This document shows, in pieces, positions 48,600 to 59,700 of a DNA stretch of 64,000 nucleotides. The notes under the pieces were generated by a model. The model had not been told where the DNA came from and did not search any database. It worked only from the letters and a program-made list of their open reading frames with translations. This DNA comes from Arctopsyche grandis. Lineage: Eukaryota > Arthropoda > Insecta > Trichoptera > Hydropsychidae. The translations under genes were made by a program, and so were the position numbers. Numbering within the stretch: position 1 is the first letter of the stretch; the number at the start of each line of letters is the position of its first letter. The stretch spans positions 31,463,501 through 31,527,500 of the forward strand of contig NC_135359.1 of assembly GCF_051622035.1 (NCBI RefSeq). Reading direction: 5' to 3'.

Positions 48600-49660
48600 T
48601 TACGGCTTCGGCTTTTGTTTTCTCTCTTTTACTCTGATCATCTGTCAGTCGTGCTAGATTCTCCCGTGGGTCCGGCGCCCGGTGATCCCGGCGCGAACCG
48701 CCAGATGCAGCGTCCCTCGTAAAAGCCGGCCTCGAACTAAGGCAGGCTGGCCCCGTGATCCACCCAAGCGATCACGGCGAGCGCTCATTGGCATTGTAGG
48801 CGGGGTAGGTATATGTTGACCGTATCCCAGCCTAACGAAACACTGTTGTGCTAGTTTTATAAAGTTTTATTGTTTGCCTATGGTTGTACAAAGGTATGGT
48901 ATTTGTGGGCAAAAGTATGTCGTTCAGCGGTCTCTGGATATGGTAGAGTGTTGCTGGCTCGGCATTCAGCTATGTTCAGAAGGTCTCTGGATGCGGCAGT
49001 GTGTTGCTGGCTCGTCCGGCTGGTTGATCTTCCAAGTCCGCGTAGTGTAGTGGTGGCTGGTCAGGAGCTGTATGTCGACGCTTGCTGCTGTGGGTCGACT
49101 GGCGTTGTTTGGGTTGTACCTCCTTTTATAGTGTTTCTGGAATCGCCTGACCGATGGTGGTGGTTTGTTGATGCGTAAGAAAGGAATGCACTTTTGTCGA
49201 GGCGTAGAATTTTCTGGAACGCTTGATGGAAGTGGTTATTGATGCGTGCAAGCATTTAGTTGTTGATGCGTACGAAAGGAATTTGCTTTCGTCGAGGCGT
49301 AGAATTTTCTGGAATGCTTGATGCTGTTCCGCTCGATGTATTTTGTTGTTGCGGAATATTCTCGAAGGTTTCGATGACGATGACGACGACGAGATTCCTA
49401 CAGCATCATAGAAGCCCTCCATAATAGAAGGAGTATGGCTTCTTCCATAGTCGTGCCTCACCGACTATGTCTACCGACTATACTCGAACACGGCGAGCTC
49501 TCAGACGCTCGTGAGACTCCGACCGAGAAGGTCTTGGCGTGGCTGGTCTACCCTTCCTGACCAGCCACAGCCTACTCGATCCACAGCCTCCGCCATAAAG
49601 GGGCACAGGCGCCGAGAAACTCCCCGGCGCGCCATCTACTCATCAATAAAAACGAGATCA
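48600..49660. other. Uncharacterised moderately GC-rich DNA with imperfect tandem repeats
   Basis: Two imperfect direct repeats are visible. One is GTTCAGCGGTCTCTGGAT...GTGTTGCTGGCTCG, about 50 bp apart at 48918 and 48974. The other is TTGATGCGTAMGAAAGGAAT...CGTAGAATTTTCTGGAAYGC, about 97 bp apart at 49167 and 49264. On the minus strand a polyadenylation-like CAATAAAAC lies near 48870. It could be part of an LTR, but ends and target repeat were not found. The ORFs across it match no family I recognise. Confidence 0.35.
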
Positions 49661-49800
49661 TAACCGTTCCTCTTTTGTATAATTCCCCCACCCCGCACCG
49701 TTCCAGAGCAAGCTGATCGAAACGACGACACACACAGACAGCCATTGGTCACCCATACATATACACACATTACAGCTGCTGAAGCTATCGTTCAGGTGGA

Positions 49801-50645
49801 GTGTCCATTGGTGGAAAAAAACTATCCAATCTTCGGTATGCGGATGACACAACGCTCATAACTAATAATCATGAAGAAATGGCCGAACTGATCCGTCGTG
49901 TTGAGACAGAGAGTAATGTGCTTGGCCTCCAGATAAAACGCCCCAAAACAAAAATTATGATAATTGACCGTCACCAACAGCTGCAAAACAACAACTCAGC
50001 TTTAAACGGTATAGATGTGGTTGATAATTTTGTCTATCTGGGGTCACTCATATCTAACAACGGCGGCAGCGAATTGGAAATACGGCGCCGGATTACATTA
50101 GCAAAATCGGCAATGTCACAACTAACGAAGATTTGGAAGAATAGAGCCATTACAACTGCTGTCAAAATCCGTTTCGTTTATTCTGTCTGCCTTTATGGTG
50201 TCGAGACGTGAACCATGAAGGCGGCGGATAGACGGAGAATCGATGCCTTCGAGATGTGGTCCTGGAGACGGCTACTGCGCGTGCCTTGGACCGACAAACG
50301 CACGAATGTGTCTATTCTTGAAGAATTAAAAATCAAGGATAGACTGTCAACAATATGCCTGAAACTTATATTGCAGTTCTTCGGCCACATTGCACGAAGA
50401 GGTGAGGAGCGCCTGTAGCGGTTGGTTGTGGTTGGTAGCGTCGAAGGCAGAAGAGCCAGAGGCAAATCCCCCGCACGCTGGACTGACCAAGTATTTGCAG
50501 CGACGGGCGCTTCCACGGTAGCGAGTCTTCGCCTGGCCGAATTTAGAACTGAATGGAGACAGCTGGTTGACCGGACATCATATTCACGATCCTCAGTGAT
50601 GAGGGAACCGACAGCAATAACTTGGGGGAGGCGACAAAGCCGATA
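49801..50645 (+). mobile_element. LINE reverse transcriptase C-terminal part
   Basis: One in-frame stop (after YGVET) and a second at 50416 break an otherwise continuous ORF2 tail: NLRYADDTTLITNN (catalytic YADD), KTKIMIIDRHQQLQ, NFVYLGSLISNNGGSELEIRRRI, RRRIDAFEMWSWRRLLRVPW, FFGHIARRGEERL, then RARGKSPARWTDQV. This is the endonuclease-type (RTE-like) LINE layout. It is dead but less decayed than the other LINE pieces. Confidence 0.8.
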
Positions 50646-50666
50646 GACCCAAGGGGTTTGATTTAA

Positions 50667-50729
50667 CACATTCAGCCCGGCGCATGACTTCATACATTTG
50701 CACTGTCACGCGTATTGGCACCCAATTAA
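50667..50729. mobile_element. Fragment of TTAA MITE family 3
   Basis: It begins after TTAA with CACATTCAGCCCGGCGCATG and matches the inverted right end of 39224-39464 for about 60 bp, then is cut by the element starting at 50730. Confidence 0.6.
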
Positions 50730-50742
50730 GGTCTGTTCATAC

Positions 50743-51693
50743 TGTGGCGGCTCGCTATACGACATGGTCGAGTTTGGTCACCTTCCTGCGAGTGGGGACC
50801 AACTCGACGTGTGTTCAGAGTAGCTACCTCACTCTGTCATAAATAAAGCACGTGCATCAACATGCCAGTCGTCTCATTCGTTCATCCCCCATAACTGGTG
50901 ACCCCCGATATCGAGCCACGCAGCCTCGATTAACTCAGCATGCCGCCCATCCCAGCCTCGCCGAACCAGGCGGGTAAGCTATCCGCCGCCTTTGTCGCAA
51001 CACAACAACAACAACCGAGCGGACAATGGCTACCTACCTACCTACAACTAGCGAGTCCAGCCACGACGTCAACGTCAGCGCCGCAGTGTATATGAACGAA
51101 CCGCCATTCATCATCATCAACATTCATCACGACACACACCACCTCAGCACCATCATCGAGGCCCCGTCCGTCTCCACGAGCGTCGTCACGCCGAGACGGG
51201 TGGCAGTTGCCACAACACCTCCACGAGCCACAACGACCCACGGTCCAGCTCGGAGTACCATCATCAACCATATCGATGCTCCTGCCGCCCCACAAACCGA
51301 CAGTCACGGACGAGCGGCGCAGGCGCGCAGCATCACATCGCCACCACCGATGACCACCGGACGACCCATCGTCCTGCTCGCGACGTCACCGCCCTCGAAT
51401 GTACCGACCATCCAGGGCGGTACACTCGTTAACAATTTTTTTCTCTTTCTTTGTGTAACAATAATTTTTTCCTTTTGTAAAATTTGTGTTTTTTTTTGTA
51501 ATTTTTGTATCGCTGATGCTGGGGGGGAGTGATGTGGCGGCTCGCTATACGATATGGTCGAGTTTGGTCACCTTCCTGCGAGTGGAGACCAACTCGACGT
51601 GTGTTCAGAGTAGCTACCTCACCCTGTCTTCAGCTGTCATAAATAAAGCACGTGCATCAACATGCCAGTCGTCTCATTCGTTCATCCCCCATA
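50743..51693 (+). mobile_element. Miniature LTR retrotransposon (TRIM-like)
   Basis: Two direct LTRs (50743-50893 and 51533-51693, starting TGTGGCGGCTCGCTATACGA) flank about 640 bp. A primer-binding-like ACTGGTGACCCC follows the left LTR, and a G-rich tract (CTGGGGGGGAGTGA) precedes the right one. The LTRs differ by a few substitutions and a 10-bp indel. ATAC is duplicated at 50739-50742 and 51694-51697. The interior has a Gln/Thr/Pro-rich frame starting MPPIPASPNQAGKLS, like the first codons of a gag gene, but no protease, RT or integrase. It must be mobilised by a full-length relative. Confidence 0.8.
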
Positions 51694-51757
51694 ATACCTA
51701 TCCAGCAGAACCCGTATCCTGCAGGTGTCATGCAAGTGTGGATAGTATTCTTTGGTA

Positions 51758-51829
51758 CATTATATGGACGTATTCATACTCCATTCGCGCATGCGCATTT
51801 ACGCATTCATGCGCGTCCATATAGAATGT
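51758..51829. repeat. Imperfect palindrome
   Basis: ACATTATATGGACG and CGTCCATATAGAATGT are inverted copies around a core rich in GCGCATGCGC. It lies inside the Harbinger-like relic. Confidence 0.5.
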
Positions 51830-51831
51830 AC

Positions 51832-52257
51832 TGTAACGTAGAGATTAGATGAGAGGCGCTCGTGGAACGATGGTTTACTAGCGCAGATCACCTGATCTCT
51901 CGTTCCCGCCAAAATGGCCTCCACGAATGAATCAGCCGTATGCAACGGCCAAAGGGATCATCTGACTCATTGACCAATGATTGTTGAGATATGTATGTAT
52001 GTGTATTGTGCCCAACGGGTATAAATATTGGGCGTTCTCGGCCTGGCATTCATTCCAGCCTGCAGCATCGCCGAGAGCACACGAATAAAGGTCAGTTCAT
52101 ACTTAACAGCACTGCACGGCTTCAGCACTGCACGACTCCGTTTCAAATATGTCATTTTATTACATTTCTATTCATATCTACCTACACGTCGTGGTCACGT
52201 CACGTTCACAGCACTTTGGCCGAGTGCAAGGCAAAATCGGCTTACTTATACATTACA
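51832..52257 (+). mobile_element. Candidate solo LTR
   Basis: It begins TGTAACGTAGAG and could end TATACATTACA. The middle holds GGGTATAAATATTGGGCG, a TATA box followed by an initiator-like TCTCGGCCTGGCATTCATTC, and ACGAATAAAG as a polyadenylation signal. This order is what an LTR has. No target duplication was found, so the ends are uncertain. Confidence 0.4.
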
Positions 52258-52314
52258 GGCCATGACGATACGGCGCAATATTGCTTACGTCGTATTGTCG
52301 AGTACTTACAATAT

Positions 52315-52760
52315 TTTATTTTATTTATTTTTATTTTACATATATACCAGGAAGGCCTTACAGGTAAATCCCAATGCGCCTTCCTGGCCAATTACAAATA
52401 CAAATACAGCATTTTTATTATAAGTCGTTGAATTGCGAGACACTGAAAAAACTCGCAAATTAACGAGACATCTATGAATTGTACATAAATTTTTATTGTA
52501 CATCAATCAAATTTTTCAAATAGTGGTGACATAGTAGGTAGGAAGGATTTTTAGCCAATTTTTTTTTCCGGGAACCGTTTCAACAATGAAATCAGAGAAA
52601 ATTGGCAAACTCTGATAGGAAACGATCAACCTGGAGTCACAAATCCAGGTCTGACCAACAGCATACTCTGAAAAATTCATTTTCATTCAGGGATAGAACC
52701 CGGCACCTTCTTGACGGTAAGCAGAAGCTTAACGTCCGAGCTATGCTGCTGGCTATATGA
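52315..52760 (-). mobile_element. tRNA-derived SINE, minus strand
   Basis: The reverse complement of the SINE at 47149-47590, with tail hairpin at 52348-52390, body GGCAAACTCTGATAGGAAAC and tRNA-like head ending CCAGCAGCATAGCTCGGACG inverted at 52738-52753. The B box is altered (GGTTCTATCCC). Confidence 0.8.
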
Positions 52761-53995
52761 ATGCATACACGTGCATTCGTAGCAACGCGTCAGAATACAA
52801 GTCAGCAAAAATTGTTCGACGTTTATCGAACGAAAAATTATGCAAAATCGCGTTGTTGTTGGAAGAAGAAGCTCAAGAAGGCAATAAAAAAGCACGAACG
52901 CGTTTTGATGTGCATCCCATGTTAAAAAATAGAAAAACCGAAGAAGAGTTTTGGACACTGTATAACGAGCTTGTGGATGATGGACAAATTTTTTTTAAAT
53001 ATTTCCGTAAAAAATTTAAATTTTTTTTAAATATTTTTGCGCCAAAACCATGTCGAAAGATTGAACAGCTGTCAACTGTCACTATCGATAATTGGTCCAA
53101 AATAGCAAAACGGCAGACTCATGGCACGTAATTCTCGTGTATATTTCCACGATGGCCAAAAAAATGGATACGATACGTTGACGGATGTTGCTGTAAGGTA
53201 TGAACAGGAAATGTCGGGTACTGCTGTAAGCCTGCCGTGGCGTAAACGTGACGGTTGGTATGAATATACCTATACAAAATGTACCAAAGAATACTTTTCG
53301 TACGGCCGGATACCTGCTGAAGTCGGTACGTGCTGACTAGGCATGAACAGACCTTAAACCGCCACTATAACCGTCCTGTGTCTTTCACTCCGATTCTGGA
53401 AGCCCCCTCTTCACGTCCACGCAACAGTACTAAAGAATTCTGTCCGTACTTGCAGGATTTGGGTCGTGCTGGATAGATATGAGCAGACCTATACCCGCGT
53501 AAACACGTTCGTTACAATATAAATTATTAATTTTATACCGTGATATTTTTTAAATATTTTTTCCTCAACTGAAAGTAGTAATTTTACTGTAGAAGATCAA
53601 GGTTGTTTTTATGTTTTTCTCGAAAACGTTTCAGCGTATTGGATTGACATTTCATATCTGCATCGAGACGCATCGCATTCCGATTTCGTCAGGGTGCTTA
53701 TGCGTTAAGTTGGTATGGACGGTGTATTCATCCCCACCACCATTATTTTTCTGCACGACACTACTATGCAGTTTGACATCTGTCATAAAGGAATATATTC
53801 GAAATTAAGACTATAATACGGTCGAAATCTGTTTTATATCAAAGAAAATTGATGCCAACTTATCCTTGTTCGTGTTTTTTGATTCATCTTCTTCTTTTTG
53901 ACATTTGCGAATCTCAAAAAGAAGGTTAGTCTTGTTTAATCTTAACACGATTATTAGTCTTGTTGTCGTGTTTCTGTCGAGTGGTGTTTTGCACA

Positions 53996-54808
53996 ATGGA
54001 GTGCAGACTTTGCCTTTGTACTGTTTCTGCAGAGTCTTCCGTCTCCATCCATAACGACCCTCATCCACTTGTGCAACGCATTTGGACCTGCTGTCACCTG
54101 CAGGTCAGTGACAGTTACTTTTAACCTTACGCTGTATCATTGTTCTCGGATATCATTACAACCTACCTTTTTCATTTGCAGGTTATGAAAGGTGACAGCT
54201 TACCAGATGTTATGTGTCTTTCGTGTGTCAAAAGTTTGGAATCGTTGAGCAGTTTTCGAGACATCTGTCTTAAAAGTGACGAAATATCGAAACTGAGATT
54301 AAATGATTGTCCGAATATCAAGCCAGAAGAAGTCATACTGGAAGATTTTATATGGGAGGATGCTGCTTCGTGTGATAACAAAACAAAAATGGTAGATGAT
54401 ATTGGAACTCCACTGACAGAATCTCTGTTACCGAAAACTGCAGATGAAATATGCTCCACACATTCTGAATCTAGTCATGAAATTAATTCCCTAGATTCAT
54501 CTCTCCATGTGCTTGGATTACAGTTGACACAACAAAATCGCACAGCCTTTGAATGTGGCGTTTGTTTAAAATCGTATAGATTAAAATCTAGCCTTGTGAG
54601 ACATTCCAAAACTCACATCGAAGAAAAGCCATTTAAATGTGACATTTGTTCAAAATCTTTTACTCGTCAATATAGCCTTGGGGTACATTTGAAAACGCAC
54701 ACTACAGAAAAACTGTACTATTGTGATATTTGTTTAAAATCATATACACGGAAGGGTAATTTACCAAGATATCATATGTGTACCAACACATATGAAGTTT
54801 CACACTGA
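53996..54808 (+). CDS. ZAD C2H2 zinc-finger protein, three fingers (copy 1)
   Basis: Two exons (53996-54103, 54182-54808) encode 244 residues. Exon 1, MECRLCLCTVSAESS ... RIWTCCHLQ, holds the first CxxC of a ZAD; exon 2 supplies the second (MCLSC), completing a four-cysteine zinc-binding dimerisation domain typical of insect transcription factors. An acidic linker follows (about residues 75-145). Then come two C2H2 fingers (CGVCLKSYRL...HSKTH, CDICSKSFTR...HLKTH) and a last CDICLKSYTRKGNLPRYHMC with His/Cys at its end. The product should bind DNA in the nucleus, probably as a dimer; no target is known. Three fingers is few for the class, and the paralogue at 61908 has four more between fingers two and three. 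Confidence 0.85.
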
Positions 54809-54837
54809 GCCATACAAATTTGGCTTACGCTACCATT

Positions 54838-55213
54838 AAGCCAGCAGTTTGGCTTAATGGTAGCGTATATATTTAGCACCACTTAGCACAATCGATGGTT
54901 CGATTCACCAAAAAAACTGCTGGTTAGATTTGGGGGTTTGTGACTCCAAATCGATCGTTTCTCTATCAGAGTTTGCCAATTTTATCTGATCATTGTTGAA
55001 ACGATTCTTGAAAATTTCCTGTGATCATTTCCTGTTTTCACAAAAATCTTGTATAATTTGTAAAAATTATGCACAAATCTGAAATCTATAGATGTCTCTA
55101 TAATTTCGTGTTTATTATGTGTATAAAAATAGTAATAATAATTGTGCACAAAATCTAAAAATAATCCATAGATGTCTCTATGATTATTATTTCTGTACTT
55201 GATTAATTATTGT
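54838..55213 (+). mobile_element. SINE cut at the duplication/deletion border
   Basis: The head AGTTTGGCTTAATGGTAGCG and B box GGTTCGATTC, then the shared body (CTATCAGAGTTTGCC). The tail stops at 55213, where the sequence jumps to the DNA found at 63460. The same SINE is complete at 58513-58985. A short inverted copy of its head precedes it (CGCTACCATTAAGCCA at 54827-54842). Confidence 0.7.
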
Positions 55214-55753
55214 TTAAAAATACATGAAAAAACTGATTGTCATTGTGAAATTTCATAATATATAATTTTGTAATTAAAAATATTTTATGTAATAAATATG
55301 TTTATATATTTTTTATAATTCCTGTTCCCTTGATTCAAAAGTCACCGAAAGTTATATACCGAAAATAAAATGCTGGTCATTTAATTTGTTGGCAAATTCA
55401 AATAACCTTTGTATAAATGTACATTGTAATCAGGTAATATAAAATAATAATAATAAAAATAAAGGTGCAGCAAACTAGGCACATGCCTAGGGCCCCCATT
55501 TTTCTTTTTTATTTTATATTGAAAAAATAAAAAAATAAATTTGGCTTTCTTTGAACTTACAAAATATTCCATATTCAACTAATGGAAGTAACAATACTGA
55601 TTGCAAAATATTATATTTTACGAGGCACGCAGGAAGTTGACTGTCAAATATCAACGAATCACGAATACAACTTGTAAAACAGCAAACTGTAATTTGGAAT
55701 TGTATTTTATATAAAACTAGCTGAGCCCGGCATGCGTTGCAACGCCACAATAA
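55213..55753. repeat. Segment repeated at the window end
   Basis: From TTTAAAAATACATGAAAAAA onward this is the same as 63460-64000, offset 8247, as far as the window reaches. It holds an AT-rich stretch and the start of a Helitron copy. I saw no coding gene in it. Confidence 0.85.
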
Positions 55754-55992
55754 CGAATGCAATTCCCGTTCCCGTTCCCATTTGTCGGAACAACGCAGGC
55801 AGCGAACACCTTGGTCGCGACGCGAAAACATTTGAAATTATAGCGTTGCAATGACACCCATTCCCGTTTTTTTTCATAGAAATCTTCCCGGACATGCATA
55901 CAACAAATCCTGAAAGTTCCATCGTAATCGGTTCAGTGGTTTAGGAGCCTATTCGAGACAAGCACACACAGACATTCATTTATATATATAGA
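55717..55992 (-). mobile_element. Non-autonomous Helitron, second copy
   Basis: On the minus strand it runs from TCTATATATATAAATGAATG to GCCGGGCTCAGCTAG, between A and T, and is a relative of 3453-3798 with a much shorter GGGAAC run. Confidence 0.75.
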
Positions 55993-56018
55993 TACTGCAG
56001 AAACACATGTATGAATGT

Positions 56019-56110
56019 CAACCAGCAGCGTGGACTAGTGGTTAGCATATATGCTTTCGAAAATAGTGGTCACGGGTTCGAGTATCATGGGTTGCTGCTG
56101 GCCACGAAAA
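56019..56110 (+). mobile_element. SINE head only
   Basis: ACCAGCAGCGTGGACTAGTGG, GGTCACGGGTTCGAGTATC and GCTGCTGGCCACG match the tRNA-like head of 38657. The normal body is missing, and a run of GTGACCAGTTTT-type repeats follows to about 56240. Confidence 0.6.
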
Positions 56111-56342
56111 AACTGGACCAGTTTTTTCGTGACCAATTTTCGGGTGTGACCAGTTTTATCGTAACCAGTTTTAGTGTGACGTGTGATCACGCGTGACCGA
56201 TCTAGAGCGACCGGTTGTCCTGTGACCGATTTACATTTGACTAGTAACACCGAACCGCAAAATACTATGGTTACCTGACAACTCGTTCACAGATTTTCCG
56301 TAAACCGATGATGCGCTCCAGGCATTACGTATACGGCCATCT

Positions 56343-56513
56343 CTTTCTCACCCCGTCTGTTCACCATGATCTTATTTACTATCCCATTACGTATGCAGCC
56401 ATCTCTTTCACAGACCGTCTGTTATCGGTGAAAAAATGGTCTGTGAAAGAGATGGCTGCATACGTAATGGCAGAGTAAACGAGATCATGGTGAACAGACG
56501 GGGTGAGAAAGAT
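56343..56513. repeat. Large hairpin at the edge of duplication copy 2
   Basis: CTTTCTCACCCCGTCTGTTC...CATCTCTTTCACAGACC pairs with its inverted copy over about 74 bp with four or five mismatches and a loop of about 20 nt. The right arm ends exactly where block copy 2 begins. Confidence 0.8.
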
Positions 56514-58888
56514 TATGCAAAATCGCGTTGTTGTTGGAAGAAGAAGCTCAAGAAGGCAATAAAAAAGCACGAACGCGTTTTGATGTGCATCCCATGTTAA
56601 AAAATAGAAAAACCGAAGAAGAGTTTTGGACACTGTATAACGAGCTTGTGGATGATGGACAAATTTTTTTTAAATATTTCCGTAAAAAATTTAAATTTTT
56701 TTTAAATATTTTTGCGCCAAAACCATGTCGAAAGATTGAACAGCTGTCAACTGTCACTATCGATAATTGGTCCAAAATAGCAAAACGGCAGACTCATGGC
56801 ACGTAATTCTCGTGTATATTTCCACGATGGCCAAAAAAATGGATACGATACGTTGACGGATGTTGCTGTAAGGTATGAACAGGAAATGTCGGGTACTGCT
56901 GTAAGCCTGCCGTGGCGTAAACGTGACGGTTGGTATGAATATACCTATACAAAATGTACCAAAGAATACTTTTCGTACGGCCGGATACCTGCTGAAGTCG
57001 GTACGTGCTGACTAGGCATGAACAGACCTTAAACCGCCACTATAACCGTCCTGTGTCTTTCACTCCGATTCTGGAAGCCCCCTCTTCACGTCCACGCAAC
57101 AGTACTAAAGAATTCTGTCCGTACTTGCAGGATTTGGGTCGTGCTGGATAGATATGAGCAGACCTATACCCGCGTAAACACGTTCGTTACAATATAAATT
57201 ATTAATTTTATACCGTGATATTTTTTAAATATTTTTTCCTCAACTGAAAGTAGTAATTTTACTGTAGAAGATCAAGGTTGTTTTTATGTTTTTCTCGAAA
57301 ACGTTTCAGCGTATTGGATTGACATTTCATATCTGCATCGAGACGCATCGCATTCCGATTTCGTCAGGGTGCTTATGCGTTAAGTTGGTATGGACGGTGT
57401 ATTCATCCCCACCACCATTATTTTTCTGCACGACACTACTATGCAGTTTGACATCTGTCATAAAGGAATATATTCGAAATTAAGACTATAATACGGTCGA
57501 AATCTGTTTTATATCAAAGAAAATTGATGCCAACTTATCCTTGTTCGTGTTTTTTGATTCATCTTCTTCTTTTTGACATTTGCGAATCTCAAAAAGAAGG
57601 TTAGTCTTGTTTAATCTTAACACGATTATTAGTCTTGTTGTCGTGTTTCTGTCGAGTGGTGTTTTGCACAATGGAGTGCAGACTTTGCCTTTGTACTGTT
57701 TCTGCAGAGTCTTCCGTCTCCATCCATAACGACCCTCATCCACTTGTGCAACGCATTTGGACCTGCTGTCACCTGCAGGTCAGTGACAGTTACTTTTAAC
57801 CTTACGCTGTATCATTGTTCTCGGATATCATTACAACCTACCTTTTTCATTTGCAGGTTATGAAAGGTGACAGCTTACCAGATGTTATGTGTCTTTCGTG
57901 TGTCAAAAGTTTGGAATCGTTGAGCAGTTTTCGAGACATCTGTCTTAAAAGTGACGAAATATCGAAACTGAGATTAAATGATTGTCCGAATATCAAGCCA
58001 GAAGAAGTCATACTGGAAGATTTTATATGGGAGGATGCTGCTTCGTGTGATAACAAAACAAAAATGGTAGATGATATTGGAACTCCACTGACAGAATCTC
58101 TGTTACCGAAAACTGCAGATGAAATATGCTCCACACATTCTGAATCTAGTCATGAAATTAATTCCCTAGATTCATCTCTCCATGTGCTTGGATTACAGTT
58201 GACACAACAAAATCGCACAGCCTTTGAATGTGGCGTTTGTTTAAAATCGTATAGATTAAAATCTAGCCTTGTGAGACATTCCAAAACTCACATCGAAGAA
58301 AAGCCATTTAAATGTGACATTTGTTCAAAATCTTTTACTCGTCAATATAGCCTTGGGGTACATTTGAAAACGCACACTACAGAAAAACTGTACTATTGTG
58401 ATATTTGTTTAAAATCATATACACGGAAGGGTAATTTACCAAGATATCATATGTGTACCAACACATATGAAGTTTCACACTGAGCCATACAAATTTGGCT
58501 TACGCTACCATTAAGCCAGCAGTTTGGCTTAATGGTAGCGTATATATTTAGCACCACTTAGCACAATCGATGGTTCGATTCACCAAAAAAACTGCTGGTT
58601 AGATTTGGGGGTTTGTGACTCCAAATCGATCGTTTCTCTATCAGAGTTTGCCAATTTTATCTGATCATTGTTGAAACGATTCTTGAAAATTTCCTGTGAT
58701 CATTTCCTGTTTTCACAAAAATCTTGTATAATTTGTAAAAATTATGCACAAATCTGAAATCTATAGATGTCTCTATAATTTCGTGTTTATTATGTGTATA
58801 AAAATAGTAATAATAATTGTGCACAAAATCTAAAAATAATCCATAGATGTCTCTATGATTATTATTTCTGTACTTGATTAATTATTGT
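56512..58888 (+). repeat. Segmental duplication block, copy 2
   Basis: Second copy of 52837-55213. Unlike copy 1 it continues past the block end into an intact SINE tail and zinc-finger remains. Confidence 0.9.
57671..58483 (+). CDS. ZAD C2H2 zinc-finger protein, three fingers (copy 2)
   Basis: Exons 57671-57778 and 57857-58483; the 244-residue product is identical to that of 53996-54808, as is the intron. ZAD (CRLC / CLSC), acidic linker, two C2H2 fingers and a final C2HC-like finger are all intact. The same perfect splice signals are present. Identity at silent sites and in non-coding DNA means either a very recent duplication or an assembly duplicate; it cannot reflect selection on the protein. 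Confidence 0.82.
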
Positions 58889-58985
58889 ATTCGATGTTTA
58901 TTGAACGTACTGTATACGTTGTCTGACCGTTCTCGTACACTCGTCGCATTGGAGCGATCTGTAATGACGAGTGTACATTGATTGT
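58513..58985 (+). mobile_element. SINE inserted in zinc-finger remains
   Basis: The same SINE as at 54838 but complete, with a third kind of tail (CACTCGTCGCATTGGAGCGA TCTGTAATGACGAG) before TAATAAAATAAAT. Zinc-finger codons resume right after it. Confidence 0.7.
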
Positions 58986-59240
58986 AATAAAATAAATATG
59001 ACATTTGTTTAAAGTCATTTCTTCGTAAATGGATTCTCGTTGAATATGAGAAATCTCATGCTTGGATTAATTCATGCAAGTGTTTCATTTGTTTAAAATT
59101 ATTTACTCAAAAAGTCATATTGATACACACATGAAGGCTCATACTACATATATTAAAACCACACAGATGCAATATTTTTTACAACCATTCGTTCTAAAAA
59201 GTCGTTATATTTATTATTGTAATATCTGTAAAATATTTAA
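58973..59240 (+). pseudogene. Zinc-finger remains beyond the SINE
   Basis: One frame reads KYDICLKSFLRKWILVEYEK SHAW and then CKCFICLKLFTQKVILIHT, followed by a stop. The first ligand of the first finger is Tyr instead of Cys and the linkers are worn. They match the out-of-frame finger after the stop of the gene at 61908, so they are the old 3' end of the two copies' ancestor. Confidence 0.65.
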
Positions 59241-59289
59241 ATAAATAAATATTATCAAAAACCAAACATGCAAACCGATTTCAACAAAA

Positions 59290-59700
59290 CAAATTTAGGT
59301 GATAATTGAAAAAAAAAACACATGGATAAGCCTTGTAAAGAGGACACCTATGTATAAGGGAGGTACCACTTCTGGTCAACTTGAAAATTTGAAAAAAAAA
59401 TCGATAAGCATTTCAGTAACCGATACTAAGTTTCAATTCCATAGGACTAACGGTGTTCAAAAAATACACAGACACGCACACCCATTTTTTCTAGATCATG
59501 AAAAGGTAATCAGTAGTCACCGGAGCCTGAGGGGGCCGTGTATTGTTCAAAGGTTGTAAATGCATTGTTAAAGGTTTGCCGAACAATGGATAGCACTGTG
59601 ACTATCCTACCTCTAGTAATCAGTGATCGATTCTGAGTTTTAATTTTCTCGTGATCACAAAACTTCATATATTGTTACTACATATATAGATAAAGTAAAT
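59290..59700. repeat. Dispersed 'acttccggt'-family repeat
   Basis: CACTTCTGGTCAAC, GTAACCGATACTAAGTTTCA and the end CTCGTGATCACAAAACTTCA TATATTGTTACTAC match pieces at 28555-28795 and 15330-15535. Confidence 0.5.

Larger units (their letters stand above)
50730..53489. mobile_element. Harbinger-like transposon relic with nested insertions
   Basis: The left end GGTCTGTTCATAC continues, after the nested LTR element, as CTATCCAGCAGAACCCGTAT CCTGCAGGT. The right end, inverted, reads GGTCTGCTCATATCTATCCA GCACGACC...CCTGCAAGT. Inside, at about 52850-52990 on the plus strand, is ARTRFDVHPMLKNRKTEEEF and LYNELVDDGQIFFKYFR, the shape of the N-terminus of HARBI1-type transposases; the frame then decays. 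A small second ORF follows at 53121-53336 with no family I recognise. Nested in it are 50743-51693 and the SINE at 52315-52760. Flanks are TAA and TAT, so the 3-bp target repeat is imperfect. Confidence 0.5.
52837..55213 (+). repeat. Segmental duplication block, copy 1
   Basis: From ATTATGCAAAATCGCG to GATTAATTATTGT this 2377-bp block recurs at 56512-58888, offset 3675. I saw no difference in the parts I compared, and all predicted translations in the two are identical. It carries the right part of the Harbinger-like relic, a complete ZAD zinc-finger gene, and a SINE that is cut at the block end. Confidence 0.9.

Noticed and set aside
51026-51532. 168-residue Thr/Pro-rich ORF
   Set aside because: It lies between the two LTRs of the miniature retrotransposon in a frame unlike the gag-like start; it has no domain and biased composition.
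53811-54068. 85-residue minus-strand ORF, repeated at 57486
   Set aside because: It overlaps ZAD exon 1 and its upstream DNA; repeated only because the block is duplicated.
54172-54459. 95-residue minus-strand ORF, also at 57847 and 62088
   Set aside because: Exact antisense of the ZAD gene exon 2; its conservation is explained by the coding strand.
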